Origin: Gambelia wislizenii
Taxonomy: Eukaryota > Chordata > Lepidosauria > Squamata > Crotaphytidae
DNA: 64,000 nt
Direction: 5' to 3'
NCBI GenBank assembly: GCA_030847615.1
Contig: JAUMIR010000005.1
Span: 240,164,645-240,228,644, forward strand
Shown piece after piece: positions 33,190-44,154 of the stretch. Made by a program: the position numbers and the translations under genes. Every line of letters starts with the position of its first letter. The stretch's first letter is position 1. Below the pieces are notes generated by a model that saw nothing but the letters and a program-made list of their open reading frames with translations, was not told where the DNA came from and searched no databases.

Positions 33190-34565
33190 ATGATGCAGAT
33201 AAGAACAGAATAGATTTCACATACTGTACTTAGAAAAGCTTTATGATGTCCAGCACTATATCATTACATATCATAGATGAAACACATTTTAATGTAACCT
33301 AAGTCATCTGTGCAGAGAGGAGTATCTCTGGATACTGCATCATACAGTATGGTTTCAACCCAGAAGAGTACAGTAGGCAGCTATTGTAGACAGCTGTATG
33401 TGAAGCCGTTGTAAGCAACTGCTGTTTATTGGTCTGGAGGTAGCTTTTATACTGTATCTAGCCCTTCCTTACCTGCTCATTAGCCTTGACATTTTATCTC
33501 ACTTTCTGCCAAGATATCTGGTGGTCTTCCATATCTACTATCTGCTATGGGTTTTACTGGGTTCTGTAGCTACCATCAAACATGACTCAGGAAATTGTAC
33601 AGCTGAATTATACCTGGCCAGCTGTTTGTTTTCTCTCTCTAAGTTACTGCGTTCTTTGATTTTTATTGCTTATCATTAATTTAACTAACCACCTAAAGAG
33701 AACTGTCACACCATGTTTCTTCTAAGAACCAGCAATCTCACCTGTATAAGTGCCCTATTTCTTAACCAGTATCTCACTTCACATTGACACTTTCTATTAA
33801 TCCACTTCAGGACCTGAATATGGCAAAACAGACAATGAAAATAACATGTAGCTTATAGCAGGTGGAGTCCTCCAGAGTGTTGCATCTGTCAGGGTAGACA
33901 ATGCTGGCTTAGATGGAGAAACACTATGACCTGGTGTAAGGCAGATTTCCTTTGTTCTTATCAGATATTTTTTGAGCTGCCATTGAATTTTGCCTAAAGA
34001 AAAAAATTCAAGTGACCTTGAAGGTTCTTGATTGGCTGAAACATCTGACAAATTTCTAGGGCCAAAGAAGAGTTCCCATTTGACTGCTAAAACTTCTCAA
34101 AGGGGCTTTTCTGCATCCCTATAAATAGAGAGATAGACGTATAAATACATTTCTTTAAATGAACAAACCTTCTAGAATTATTTCCTTCCTATAGTTAAAA
34201 ATGTTGATCTACATGGGTTATAAATCATTTCAGGAAGCAACAACAAGTAGTTCCCTTCATATTCCCCAGTTTTTTGGAGGAAGTCTTTCACAGAAACACA
34301 CCATGATTTTCTGCAAAAAGGGGAAAAAAATGTTGCCTGCAAAAAGAAAAGAAAAATCGTTCCCTGGGCAGGAAATATATTTTTGGCACACCCAAAAATG
34401 TATTTTCTGCACAGAAAAACCACATGTATTTCTGGGCAAATGAAGACTGAGCAGGCTTTGCAAAGTATGAAGAAACTTGCAGCTGCTGTTATTTCAATCC
34501 AACATGGGTTCTTGAGCATAAAACTGCACATCTCTGTAGGGCATTCTTTCCGTTCATTACTCACT
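33190..34565. other. No recognised gene
   Basis: A/T-rich. A 'ttttctgcacagaaaa'-type stretch at about 34250-34450 resembles 9410-9660 and 30700-30880. The 128-residue minus frame there has no domain. Confidence 0.4.
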
Positions 34566-34855
34566 GGTTGAAAATGAGGCTTTTGACAAGTTCCCCCATG
34601 ATATTCTTGCAGTTAAGGTAAAATGTGGTGTAGGCAATGCTGCTGCTTGGTGGATTTCTCTCTGGCTTACAGATAGAACCCCAAGAGTGCTCATCACCCT
34701 GGAGAGGAAGGACAAGCAGGGTGCCACAGGGTCTGATCCTAGGCCCAGGGTTGTACATCTCTTAAAAAAAAAACCTGGCTAACAGAATAGAGGGCATGCT
34801 CCTCAAATCTGCAGATGGCACCAAACTGGGCAGGACAGCCTTTATCTTAGAAGAC

Positions 34856-34998
34856 AGAATTAATTAATTAATTGAAATGAAATATTTCTTCCTGGCCCAT
34901 ATCACATGATCTCAGGCTGGCATGCAAATGAAATCAATGTAAGCAGTTTTAAAACCATTTAAAATTTAAACCTGTAAAAATAATTTAAAACAACTAAT
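34856..34998 (-). repeat. LINE/SINE-type tail fragment with (TTAA)n
   Basis: 'ttaattaattaattgaaatgaaat' followed by 'ttcttcctggccca...ctcaggctggcatgcaa' and an A/T-rich part looks like the reverse of a 'ggtggcatataaat' tail plus short repeats. It interrupts the CR1. Confidence 0.5.
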
Positions 34999-35499
34999 AG
35001 CATCAGGATTCAATTAATAGACTGGAGAACTGGGGAAAACGACAACATAAACTTCAACAGGGATAACTGTAAAGTTCTATATTCAGGCAGAGGGGAAAAT
35101 CAAATATTAGATGGGTTACACCTGGCTTGACAGCAATACCTCCAAAAAGGATCTAAGCACCTTGGTAGACCACAAGTTTAATATGATGTGCTGGCAGTAT
35201 GATGTGCTGGCAAAAAAAGACCAATGATATCCTAAGCTGTATCAACCAAACTGTAACGGCCAGATCAAGATATATAATACTACTACTTTATTTGGTTTTT
35301 TGTGTGGTTATGTCCATATCTGGACACCACAATTTATGAAGGATATTGACAAACAGGAGCATGTCCAGAGGAGGGTGAACAAGGTGGCAAAAAGTGGAAG
35401 CCAAATCCTCCCTGGAATAGTACAGGGAGTTGGGTGTGTTAAGCATGAAGAAGAGATGCTTGAGAGGTGATATGCTATCCACCATATGTTATGATATAC

Positions 35500-35681
35500 A
35501 CGCTGTAGTGGTTTGAGTGTTGGACTAGGATTCTGGAAAACCAGAACTTGACTCCATGCTCAACCATGGACACCCAGTGGATGACCTCATGCCAGTAACA
35601 TTGTCAGCTCAAGAGGAAGGTAATAGCAAACATACTCTGAATAACCAAGAAAATACTTGCCAAGAAAACACTATGATTGGG
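35500..35681 (+). repeat. tRNA-derived SINE, 5' part, split by LTR
   Basis: The head 'gctgtagtggtttgagtgttgga' has an A box; 'ccagaacttgactcc' is a decayed B box. The body 'ggacacccagtggatgacctcatgcc...' runs to 'gccaagaaaacactatgattggg'. The tail resumes after the LTR at 36611. The head, body and tail order matches the SINE at the window's left edge. Confidence 0.75.
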
Positions 35682-36610
35682 TGTTAGTATGCCCTACTAC
35701 CCCCTCCCCATGGTATCTCATAATTGGAAATATTGAACACTTTGGGGGGTCAGGCTGACTTGGACAAACCAAAGGTCAGTTGATGGTCACAGTGACCTGG
35801 GATGTGTCAAGAAATATAATTGTAAGAATGCCCAAGTTAGGATTATGCTGAAAGCCTCTTAGTAAACACAGTACTGTAGTTACGGAGGTATGTGCTGATC
35901 CTTTCTTCCAGCCCTGGGTGTTTCAGCAATGATTTAATCAAGCAATTAAATGACCATTCCTTAATCTATTCCTACAGAAATCTCTCCTATACTCCTTCCT
36001 GTCCACTCTTGTGAGGTTATTGCAAACCAATCAATTTCTGTCTCCCAGCAATTAAAGCAATCAGTTGAGTGTGGGTTTCCTTTGTCTATCCCATGGGAAA
36101 GCCATCCAGGCTTTGTCATAACCTGAGTACCCCTTCAGGATATGAAATAGGGTATAAATATTAGTCCCCCAACAATAGAAAAGTGTGCCACAGTGGACGA
36201 ACCTGCCCACTCTCTTTCCCAGTGTGCCCTGGATTAGAACTTCCTGTGCCACCCCTTCAGATGCCTGTCAGTATCTTTGCTTCATGGAACTCATCTCTTC
36301 AAGACTAGTAACTATCGCTTTATAGTCCCAAATCTCTCCCGCTATCTAATCTTTCTGTCTACTCTACTATAGCCCTGTGTAGTTCTTAAGCATGTGTGTT
36401 GTGTATGTTAGTTCACTTTTGTGTTATTCCCATAAAATACTTTATTTCACTTTAACTGGAGTGCTCTCTACAGTTAGTACTGGTATACATAGGTTAAAAG
36501 ATCCCCAAAGTTACCCTCTTCTCACAGGCTTCCTTTTGAGCTAATAATTCCCCCAAATAATAAAGGAGATTTTGGCATCATCGGTGGGTCTCTAAAGCAC
36601 CCCCACCTCT
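35682..36610 (+). mobile_element. LTR of a retroelement, ~930 bp, inserted in a SINE
   Basis: It starts TGTTAGTATGCC. Signals in order are a CCAAT-like 'gcaaaccaatcaa' (about 36025), 'ccccttcagg', TATA 'gggtataaatatt' (36151-36162), a leader with 'gtgtgccctgg', an AATAAA-like 'cataaaatactttattt' (about 36430), 'cagttagtactggtatacataggttaaaag' and 'ggcatcatcggtggg'. It matches the minus-strand LTR at 55996-56850 nearly end to end. Flanks 'ttggg' and 'taggg' may be a decayed 5-bp duplication. Gypsy or ERV origin is undecided. No internal genes are attached, so it is probably a solo LTR. Confidence 0.7.
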
Positions 36611-36667
36611 TAGGGTAACAAGGGATGCTGTAAATCAGAGCCAACTTGAAGGCACATACGAATATTA
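36611..36667 (+). repeat. SINE 3' tail, continuation after the LTR
   Basis: 'gggatgctgtaaatcagagccaacttgaaggcacata' is the 3' end of the SINE begun at 35500; CR1 resumes directly after it. Confidence 0.7.
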
Positions 36668-37000
36668 ATAACCATCTTTAAATATCAGAAAGGGTGTCAC
36701 ATGGAAGGTGTAGTGAGCTTGTTTTCTGCTCCTTCAGCAGACAGGACATGAACTTGTAGATTCAAATTGCAAGAAAGGAGATTTTGGTTAAATGTTAAGA
36801 AAATCTTAAGAGCTGTCTCACAGTGGGGCAGACCCCTTCAGAAGACAGTAGAGTCTCCTTTGCTGGAGGTTTTCAAACAGAGGTTAGATATCACTTCTTG
36901 ATGGGTACCTTAACAATGGATTCCCACACTGGCAGGGTTGGAGTAGGTGACCCTTGAGATCCCTTTCAATTCTATGATTCTATGAAACCACTAGGTAGAA

Positions 37001-38205
37001 TTACATAATCCCTGCAGCTTTTTTCTGTAATAAAAGTGAGGGTTTTGTTGTTCCTTAGTATATAGTTGTAAACATTTCTTTTCTTTCAGCAAAGTGCATA
37101 CAATCTATGGGGAAGAAACTGAAGACATCTGAAGAATACTAAAATGTCGATCTAAGTCATTTTATTAGGTGCTTAATCAATACATACAGTATTCTAGCCT
37201 CCATAAATGCACATAAAATACAGTTTATTCCTTTGGAAATCTCCTTCCCTCAGCCTGCAAAAATTACATTTCAAAAAGTGCTACTCCATAAAGAAATAAT
37301 GATAACCACAGCTAGATGAGAAGACCCGACTTCTATGCAGAATTTGCTAGGCTTTGTCTTGTCTTTTCACCTCTCTTGCACTCCTGCTGGTGGCCGGGAT
37401 GTGTCAACTAGGTGCATGAGGGTGGAAAGTAAAGATGCCACAAACCTGAAGGAAAAGGTCTGAGGGAATTCACTTCAATGGCAACCTCTCCCTCCAGTTA
37501 ATAAAAATTCATCCCCTGCCCACTGAAATCTCACAGCAAGAATATGAATTTGCAGGACAGAGAAAGCTTTCTGCAAATCACAGCATTTGGGAATTTACAC
37601 ACCACTGCACGGCACACGACGCAAGCTAATATGCCTGAAGTTAACAGACTTGCAAACATCCTCTCAGATTATGCAAAATGGCCCTTTCCTTTAGTCTTTG
37701 TATATAACCTGGTTTGTAATGGACCATCAAGTTGCTATTTTTTAAAAAAGGCAGGATAGGAAAGTCACATACCTACCAAGGATTTGGATGTTGATGAGGC
37801 ATCCAGGGAGCAGAAAGAGGCAGTATAAATTTGGTTGGGTGAAGGATAGAAAAGCAGTTTGGAAGTGGCTGAAAAGAGACATTTTGGGGAAATGTGGCAT
37901 AGAAAATAGGTATCTGGTTAGGTTCAAGGCAGGAGATGAAATTAGAATCCTGTTTGGCACTACACTAGCAGCTGTATTTTTTTTGCAGGGTTATATAGCA
38001 TTGGCAAGGGAAAACAGACTCAACTTTTGTGACTATATGGAAGGACATAACTTAATACCCCCTTGCATAATGCCTCCTGTTGGTGCAACTCTGGTCAGAA
38101 TCCTCCTGTTCTATTTAACTTTTTACTCAAGTGGATCTTGCAACAAAGTGTGGGCAAGGGATGCATGGAACAGACAAGTTCTGTTTTGTGCTACCTGGTT
38201 CATTC
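37001..38205. other. No recognised gene
   Basis: The 155-residue plus frame at 37788-38255 runs into the LTR and contains no known motif. No inverted ends. Confidence 0.4.
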
Positions 38206-38210
38206 ATAAG

Positions 38211-38633
38211 TGTCAGGATCAGCCCCCTTTGCTCCTGCTCCTCCATATTTATTAGTTTCCCTGTGGCCTTGGTCTGCATCAACTGTGCATAGCAGTTTGT
38301 GTAGGAATGAAATGACATATGTGTGACAGTTTGGGCTTTGTTTGGGAAAGGAATCTGCAATTAATGGTTTTAGTTTCAAGGCTAGAGAGGCTGGGAAGAT
38401 GATGACTTTTGGTTTAAGCAATGCTTGTGTCAGTGGATGATAGACAACCAATAGTTATCCAGCCCCGCCAGATTTTGTTGATTGTAAAATGCTTTTAATT
38501 TAGAGTGTACCTGTTAGGTTCTCAGTCTTAGCAATGACTTTGTGTTGTATACTTCCTGGATTTCTGGCAATAAAGATTTCTGATTAACCCTGAAGCTTGT
38601 GCTCTATGGGTTTGGGAAAGCTAATACATGACA
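38211..38633 (+). mobile_element. Solo LTR, 423 bp, TGTCAGG...CATGACA
   Basis: It begins TGTCAGGATC and ends ACATGACA, the usual TG...CA form. Flanks ATAAG (38206-38210) and ATAAC (38634-38638) look like a 5-bp target duplication with one change. The poly(A) signal AATAAAG is near 38570. Related copies are at 32560-32777 and 40830-41815. A 5-bp duplication fits Ty3/gypsy-type elements or some ERVs; no coding part is linked. Confidence 0.7.
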
Positions 38634-38974
38634 ATAACTCCATTCAGTCCTTATTCCATTTTAGGAGGAGAGGAGGGCAAGCAGATTGCTATCAAAATCA
38701 GATCCCTATAGGAAGGCAAATTAAGTAATTAAATAACATGACACATCTCTACTCCCTGTCCAGTTCTCTGACTATAAGTGACCCAGCAGGGTCTGAGAGC
38801 TCCTGAAGCAATCAGTGCTGGGAAATAACAAGGAGAAGAATTAGAAGCAAGCCAGGGTTAGTGGACAAAAGCATCACAAGAGTGTCAAGAGTTTGAAGGA
38901 GTAGGCAGAGAGATTCATCAATAAGCAGTCCAAGGTCAGAAACACAGGAATTGTTTCATAAGATGGCCCTAAAA

Positions 38975-39112
38975 TGGTGTTTTCTGAGGGTGAGAGTGTG
39001 TAACTTGCCAAAGGTTTGCCAGTGGGTTTTTATTGCTGAGTGGGGATTAGAACCCTGTCTATGTCTCCCGAGTCATAGTCCAACACTCAAACCAGAGTGA
39101 TATTAAAGCCTC
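38975..39112 (-). repeat. tRNA-derived SINE, head and body, minus strand
   Basis: The reverse complement reads 'actctggtttgagtgttggactatgactcgggag', a tRNA-like head. A B box-like 'gggttctaatccccac' and the body 'cccactggcaaacctttggcaagttacacactctc' follow. Same family as the left-edge SINE. Confidence 0.75.
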
Positions 39113-39310
39113 AGGTAAAAAGTGGATTTGTACAGTTTTGGGAGTGGGATAGATTCACAGGATCCAGAAAAATGCAAATCATGTCCTTTGCCCTAAATTT
39201 TCAAAGGTGATGCAGGTCTTTCAGATCTTTACAGTGGTTAGTGTTGATGTGTATAAGCAGTAAATCTGCTTACCAAAAGTCAGTTTTCCTGGGTTCAAAA
39301 TTCTCTCTAA

Positions 39311-39907
39311 GGAGATTTTCACATCACCTATTTGTTCCATTGCAGGCACGGGACAGGGTCATTGAAAGATTTGTCTTTCAGATGATGTTCTGCCCCTTCC
39401 GTGCCGTCAACATTACCATTTTGTTTTCTCCCCATGATATTTCAATCACGAGGAGAAGTCATTAATGACCACCATGGTCCGTTTCTATCACAGAATCAGG
39501 GTGGTCTGAAGGTGTCCCGTTCCTCTCCCGTGATGAGGGGAGGTCCGTTCTGGACACTTCCGGCCAGGAACAGGACACCCAGGTAAGTGTCACCCCCCCC
39601 CCGGGTTACTTGTACAGTATTTTTTTTTTAATTTATTTTTGTATTTTGTTTCTTGCTTTGACATTTGGGTAGAGGTATTTTCGAATTTGGTGCACAGCCA
39701 TTCTCTCATGAGAGTGACCAAGATTTGAGTTCCCAGACCTGGCTTACGACGGCTGCATTTATGGCCGGCAAGCTTGGGGACAGAGAGGACGTTCCTGTCC
39801 CAGAATTGAGGTAAGTGTGCAGACATTTTTCTCCATTCCGTGGCAGGAACAGAAGAGGAGGTGGGGGGGGCAGTAATGGGGCATTTTGGTCCCATGTGAA
39901 AATCTCC
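39311..39907 (+). mobile_element. 597-bp MITE of the GGAGATT family with TAA duplication
   Basis: TAA at 39308-39310 and 39908-39910. The ends GGAGATTTTCACAT and ATGTGAAAATCTCC are perfectly inverted. The interior is relatively CpG-rich and has the family's splice-donor-like CAGGTAAGT at 39580-39588, then a T-rich stretch, 'attctctcatgagagtg' and a G-run. Frames of 60-101 residues have no domain. Confidence 0.8.
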
Positions 39908-39910
39908 TAA

Positions 39911-40500
39911 GAAGATTCCTTTTGTTATATGTGCAAGTAGTGAGGACTCTTGTACTAATATAAGTAGTGTGCAATGAAGCCATTGTCTTTGTTCATACCT
40001 CTGCTAATGGAGTGGAATTTGTGAATATAATTCAGTTCAGCTGTTTCTTTTTCTAGCCTTCCTTTGTAATTTCCTTGTTTGAAAAATTATGTCTTACTCA
40101 TCTGTAAGACACACAGGGAGCAAGCCTAAGCAAACTCTGGAACTGTGAGAAGGGTCAGGTAGGTCAAGAAAGTCAAGTAACAGGCAGGAGTACTGCAGCC
40201 AAAACCAGACACTGAATCCAGAAGCCTGGCATGTAAATAGCATGGGTTTATATTGAACTGTCCCAGGGAGGAAAGCTGGTGCCTGTTGTCATGAACTCAC
40301 TGGCTGAGGTCTCAGAAGAGGAGGAGTAAGAAGCAGAGAATGCAGACGAGGCAGAGAGGGAAAGTATAGCCAAGTCTGAAGAAGCAGAGACTGCTCTGGC
40401 TCCCTCGGTAGGGCAGTTGAACCAGAGAAAGAAACCATACCTCACTCTGCAGAACAAACAGTCATTCATCCAGTGATAGATGATCAAGACTGACGCTATG
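39911..40500. other. Unassigned, possibly LTR-element internal remnant
   Basis: 'ggtcaggtaggtcaagaaagtcaagtaacaggc' near 40155 and a purine-rich Glu/Ala-like stretch (40310-40400) precede a 55-bp repeat and an LTR. This could be the decayed internal part of the element whose LTR starts at 40830. Confidence 0.3.
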
Positions 40501-40503
40501 GAA

Positions 40504-40668
40504 CTCTGGACTGACTACTGGTTTTCCTGGCATCTGGTATGGACACTTGATAACTGAACTCTGGATTGGCTTTTGACTATGCTTGCATCTTGTATGGACT
40601 ATTGGTGATTGACCTCTGGACTGGCTCTTAACTTCTCTTGCTTCTTTTGTGGACAGTTGACAACAGAC
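40504..40668 (+). repeat. 55-bp tandem repeat, three units
   Basis: Units begin 'ctctgga' at 40504, 40559 and 40614, an exact 55-bp period. Each contains 'ctggcttttgact...gcttgcatctggtatggac'-like words. It sits about 160 bp upstream of an LTR. Confidence 0.75.
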
Positions 40669-40829
40669 TAGAACTGCACCCCTTACCCTGTTGTTCCTGC
40701 ATTCCTCCCCTGTTGCTCCGTTGGCATTTGCTCCTGTGAGTTCAGGACACCTGTCAGGACAGATTCTGCATAGTCAGACTCTCTTGGATTCTTTCACTCC
40801 AATGCATCCAAGCTCTTTCCTCCTATCTC

Positions 40830-41815
40830 TGTCAGGATCGGCCCCTGATGGTGGACTTTATCAGAAGAGCTCCTTAAAACATTCTTTTGCTGGCATAAAA
40901 AAATCCATTTTTATGTCAGCAAAAGAGCACCCCACCACCACCACACTTACCTTGCTTTCCCTGCAAAGGCTTCCCAGAAACAGATCTTCCTCTTTCTCAT
41001 TCAAAACCCTGCAGATTCTCGCAAGACTTCATCGCATGGAAAATTCAAAAAACAAAACAAAAAGAACACACAAAAAGTTACACAAAGCACATACACACAC
41101 TTTAAAAGTCCCAGGTAACCTGGGGAGGGTCAGAAAAAGTGTGTCACTTACCTAGATGTTGCAATCTCACCTGGGAGTGTTCACATCAGACCAGCCATTG
41201 ACACTGCATACAATGGCATGAGGTTTCACATACCAGCAATGCCAGCACTAAACTGCCACAGGGGATCAATTGATAGCTTCAGCTGTCAATTTAAAAATAC
41301 AGGTTTTGGCAATGACATAAAAGTGAAAGGGCAATGTTGTGTGGTACGTGAGGCCCTTCACGTTTATGTGGCATCGTTATGATGATGTATTTAGTGCATC
41401 TGATAAAGTCCAGTGTCTAGTTCTGTCATTTTCATTTATTTTTCTGTAACCTTGATTCTCATTGTGTTTTGGTTTTTGGTACTTGCTAACAAGTGTTCTT
41501 TTCCAACTGTGGAGGGAGGTGGTAATAATTTCAACTGGTTTTGGGAAAGATAAGAATGCAGCTGCAAAATCAGCCTATGAAAAGGAGGCTGGATGGTGTA
41601 AGGGAAAGTCATGTCAGGGGATGATGGTTATCCAATGGTATTAGAGTCCACTAGATTTTATAGATTGTAATATGCTTTTAATATAGTGTATAGCCCTTGG
41701 GTTTCAATTCTCAGCCACAACCTTGTATGCTTTGGTTCTTGGATTTCTGACAATAAAGTTTTCAGATGAACTCTGAAACGTTTGTTCACTGAGTCTGGGC
41801 ATGCAAGTACGTGAC
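40830..41815 (+). mobile_element. LTR split by a MITE
   Basis: It starts TGTCAGGATCGGCCCC, is broken after about 22 bp by the MITE at 40853-41411, and resumes. The last 230 bp match the 38.2 kb LTR: 'ggttatccaatgg', 'agattttatagattgta', 'gcttttaatata', 'caataaagttttcag', 'ctctgaaac', ending 'gtacgtgac'. TCTC on both sides (40826-40829 and 41816-41819) may be part of a target duplication. Confidence 0.6.
40853..41411 (-). mobile_element. MITE of the GGACTTTATCAGA family, minus orientation
   Basis: The ends GGACTTTATCAGA and TCTGATAAAGTCC are perfectly inverted. Near the left, 'cttttgctggcataaaaaaatccatttttatgtcagcaaaag' forms a hairpin. On the minus strand the family's splice-donor-like 'ctaggtaagtgacacac' lies at 41156-41140. 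The 154-residue plus frame at 40691-41155 runs through LTR and MITE and is not a gene. Confidence 0.75.
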
Positions 41816-41829
41816 TCTCTTTCAGAAGT

Positions 41830-42045
41830 GTGTGGATGCCTCTGCATAAACTTCTGTGTCTTCTCTTTGTTCCTAAGGGGGAGGTGGGAAACGTTTGGAG
41901 GATTCGGGCTCACCTTAAGCCCCCAAGAATCCCAGCTGAGGACTGCCAGCCAGAGCCTCCAGCTCTTCTCCAAGTTCTTCTCTTGGGATCTATCATATTG
42001 GCTATCCTCATCTGGAGGCAAAGCATAATGCACTACACATTTTGA
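41830..42045 (+). other. Short frame with a hydrophobic segment, unknown
   Basis: A 71-residue frame ends in PPALLQVLLLGSIILAILIW followed by a short polar tail and a stop. The hydrophobic run would suit a membrane segment, and a pyrimidine-rich tract ending 'ttcctaag' at about 41878 precedes part of it. There is no homology that I recognise; chance is quite possible. Confidence 0.1.
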
Positions 42046-42223
42046 CCCCTTCACAATTAGCAGCCTTTGGTGCTTGTGCATTTTTAAAGAAATAGAGAAA
42101 GAGCAATGAAACCCAGAACACAATAAAGCCATTTTGTACATTTTATATTATTAGATTTCATAAGGGGAGGAGGAAAAGGGAGCTGATGCATCCTGGGAAT
42201 TTGATTGAAGGATGGGGTAGAAA

Positions 42224-42818
42224 TAGGGTTGCCATAATTCTCTACCACAAAGCCAGGACAAAAGTATATAGGACAAACCTGCACGTCCACACAAACGACT
42301 CACCCCATCTCTTGGCACTTCTCGCTGGCTGCACAGCCCGACTTCAGCATCAGCAGCAACAGTGCGCTGGCCGGTGGCAGCCAGGAGAGATGATGGGGGC
42401 CCCTGCAGCTGCAGGTGCTGTGGGGCCCTTAAACCAGCCCTGCCTCCCTCCATCCACTGCTGCTGCTTGGACTGGGGAGGGTGAGGAATGGAGGATGGCT
42501 CTCCTCCCCCCCCCCCCCGTGGAAGCCTTCCCACCACCATTACTGGGACCAGGAGGGGGGTGAATGGAGGGTGGGTCTCTCCTCCCTCCCTCCCCCCGAA
42601 GCCTTCCCACTGCCACTGCTGGGATTGGGGAGGGTGAGGATGGCTCTTTCCTCCTCTTCAGAGGCTTTGCATGTCTTCAATGGAGGCGGTGCTGCCTTCA
42701 GCAGAGGAAGCTGGAGGAAACTGGGATCGGCTGCTTCAAGCAGCCCAGCCAGATGGGACTATTTTCAGTCCTTTCAATCTGGGATTTCCCCAGTTTTTCG
42801 ACACTAATGGCAAGCCTA
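42224..42818. mobile_element. hAT MITE, 595 bp, perfect 8-bp duplication GGTAGAAA
   Basis: The ends TAGGGTTGCCAT and ATGGCAAGCCTA are inverted with one mismatch; GGTAGAAA flanks both sides (42216-42223 and 42819-42826). The interior is very GC-rich with C-runs (42508-42520) and repeated 'gaagccttcccac' / 'ctcctcc' blocks (42480-42680), giving several low-complexity frames of 90-130 residues. It shares TIRs with the element at 55764-57229. Confidence 0.85.
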
Positions 42819-42829
42819 GGTAGAAATCC

Positions 42830-44150
42830 CTATAAAACCTGACGAAAATCAATTTTCAGCAGCAAGAACCTTGCCTGTACATTTATATTTGTTCCAGCCT
42901 GAAACAGGGCTGAAACAAGGGTGTTTAAGAAAGACCCCAGATGACGTCATGTTCATAGCTCTGTGGAATGATGATTTCCAGTTTCTAAGAATTCACTCTT
43001 TCAGAATGATGATGGGGGCAGGGCGGGATCTATGTGATTCATATCTCTAATCCAATCTCTCCGGTTACTTCAGCATTTGCTTTCTGGACTTCTCCAATAG
43101 CCCCTCTGAGATGTAACTGGACAATGAACCACTCAGAATTATCCACAGAAGTTATATGATGAATAAATTAAAGTATGTGTTGTGGGGTAGTTGGGAGGGA
43201 AGCAAATGAGATGGACAATATAGAAAGAAGAATGAGGGGAATTATCAAGACAGTAATTATTTGATATAAATTATTCATTTCTTTGCTCTGAATATAGTAA
43301 GCAATGGAAAATTCGATCAGAAATGCACCCTGCCTTCAGCATATGTGTGGGGGTGGGGCGGTACAGTACATCCTTTGGTAAATTCTTCTAATCTAATGAG
43401 AAATGAAGATTTGAAAACCATTTTTTATTTTTTATTTTGGCTAAGGGAAGCTGCTTCTGTTTCCTCAAGTGTATTCAGAATGGTGAAATTCAGTAATAAC
43501 CAGGGAATATCATTTTTTTCCCCTTTTACTGTATAATTGACATAGGTGATCAGAGTTTTAATACAATCAAAGACCTTCTGCTCAATTGCGACTTCCTGGA
43601 ACTTGACAATTAAGACAAAGACAAATAATGAGGACAGCTCATGTTACTAATATAGCAGGCTCTCCCCTGCTCTCAGCCCTACCCCCACACTTTCTTATAC
43701 TTATGAATAATAAGGAAGACTAGTAAAAGATTTTGGTGGCTTAGAAACACAGCAATCCAACAAAAGTCCCTACAGCCAGAAAACCCAAAACATATAACCA
43801 AAAACCAAACTGAAGGATTCAAACCCTCCAGTTTGGTTTTTAGAAACACAGCAGACTGGTGAGGGAAGGATGGGACATGATTTGGAGAAAACTGGATTTT
43901 GTTGTGATTAGTTTCAAATGGAATTTACCAAAATTCACAAATTTTCTTTGTAATCAGTAAGGAAAGAACTTTTTTTTAATGGACATTGGAGAAATGTAAA
44001 CTAGCATCCAGGCCCAAGGATTAAATGTTTAACTCTTAAAAGTCTGGGATTGAATCCTTCTGGGTTCAAGAATGTTTGCCATAGCCCAAAACTATATTTT
44101 TCTAAGAGACAACATGCCTTTAACAGCTCTCTGGGGGCTAAGTCCCCTTC
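42830..44150. other. No recognised gene
   Basis: One small inverted pair, 'aaaaaccaaactg(aagg)' with 'ccagtttggttttt' (about 43800-43842), is the only structure seen. Confidence 0.4.
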
Positions 44151-44154
44151 ATGC

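Larger units (their letters stand above)
34570..37000 (+). mobile_element. CR1 LINE, degraded, split by later insertions
   Basis: Three plus-strand CR1 parts are in order. 34570-34855 is the RT region after motif A ('gaggcttttgacaagttcccccatgatattc', then an SxGxPQG-like stretch and 'ctgcagatggcaccaaactggg', the decayed FADD box). 35000-35490 is 'ctggagaactggggaaa...' through 'tatctggacaccacaatttatgaaggatattgacaaa'. 36668-36990 is 'accatctttaaatatcagaaagggtg' to the terminus 'ttctatgattctatga'. Between them lie an LINE/SINE tail fragment (34856-34998) and the SINE plus LTR block (35500-36665). All frames are destroyed. Confidence 0.8.

Noticed and set aside
32932..33233. Frames encoding 'LKMPATDAGE'-type peptides on both strands
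   Set aside because: The peptides read the palindromic arms of the Penelope-like element; the same words come from both strands because the arms mirror each other.
37788..38255. 155-residue plus frame
   Set aside because: Crosses into the LTR at 38211; no motif and no codon pattern that I can support.
40248..40487. Ser-rich minus frame
   Set aside because: The plus strand is a purine-rich GAG/GAA stretch, so the Ser/Ala/Thr content is compositional.
40691..41155. 154-residue plus frame
   Set aside because: Runs from retroelement-like sequence through an LTR start into a MITE.
42151..42616. Pro/Gly/Ala-rich frames of 88-129 residues on both strands
   Set aside because: Low-complexity GC-rich interior of the hAT MITE.
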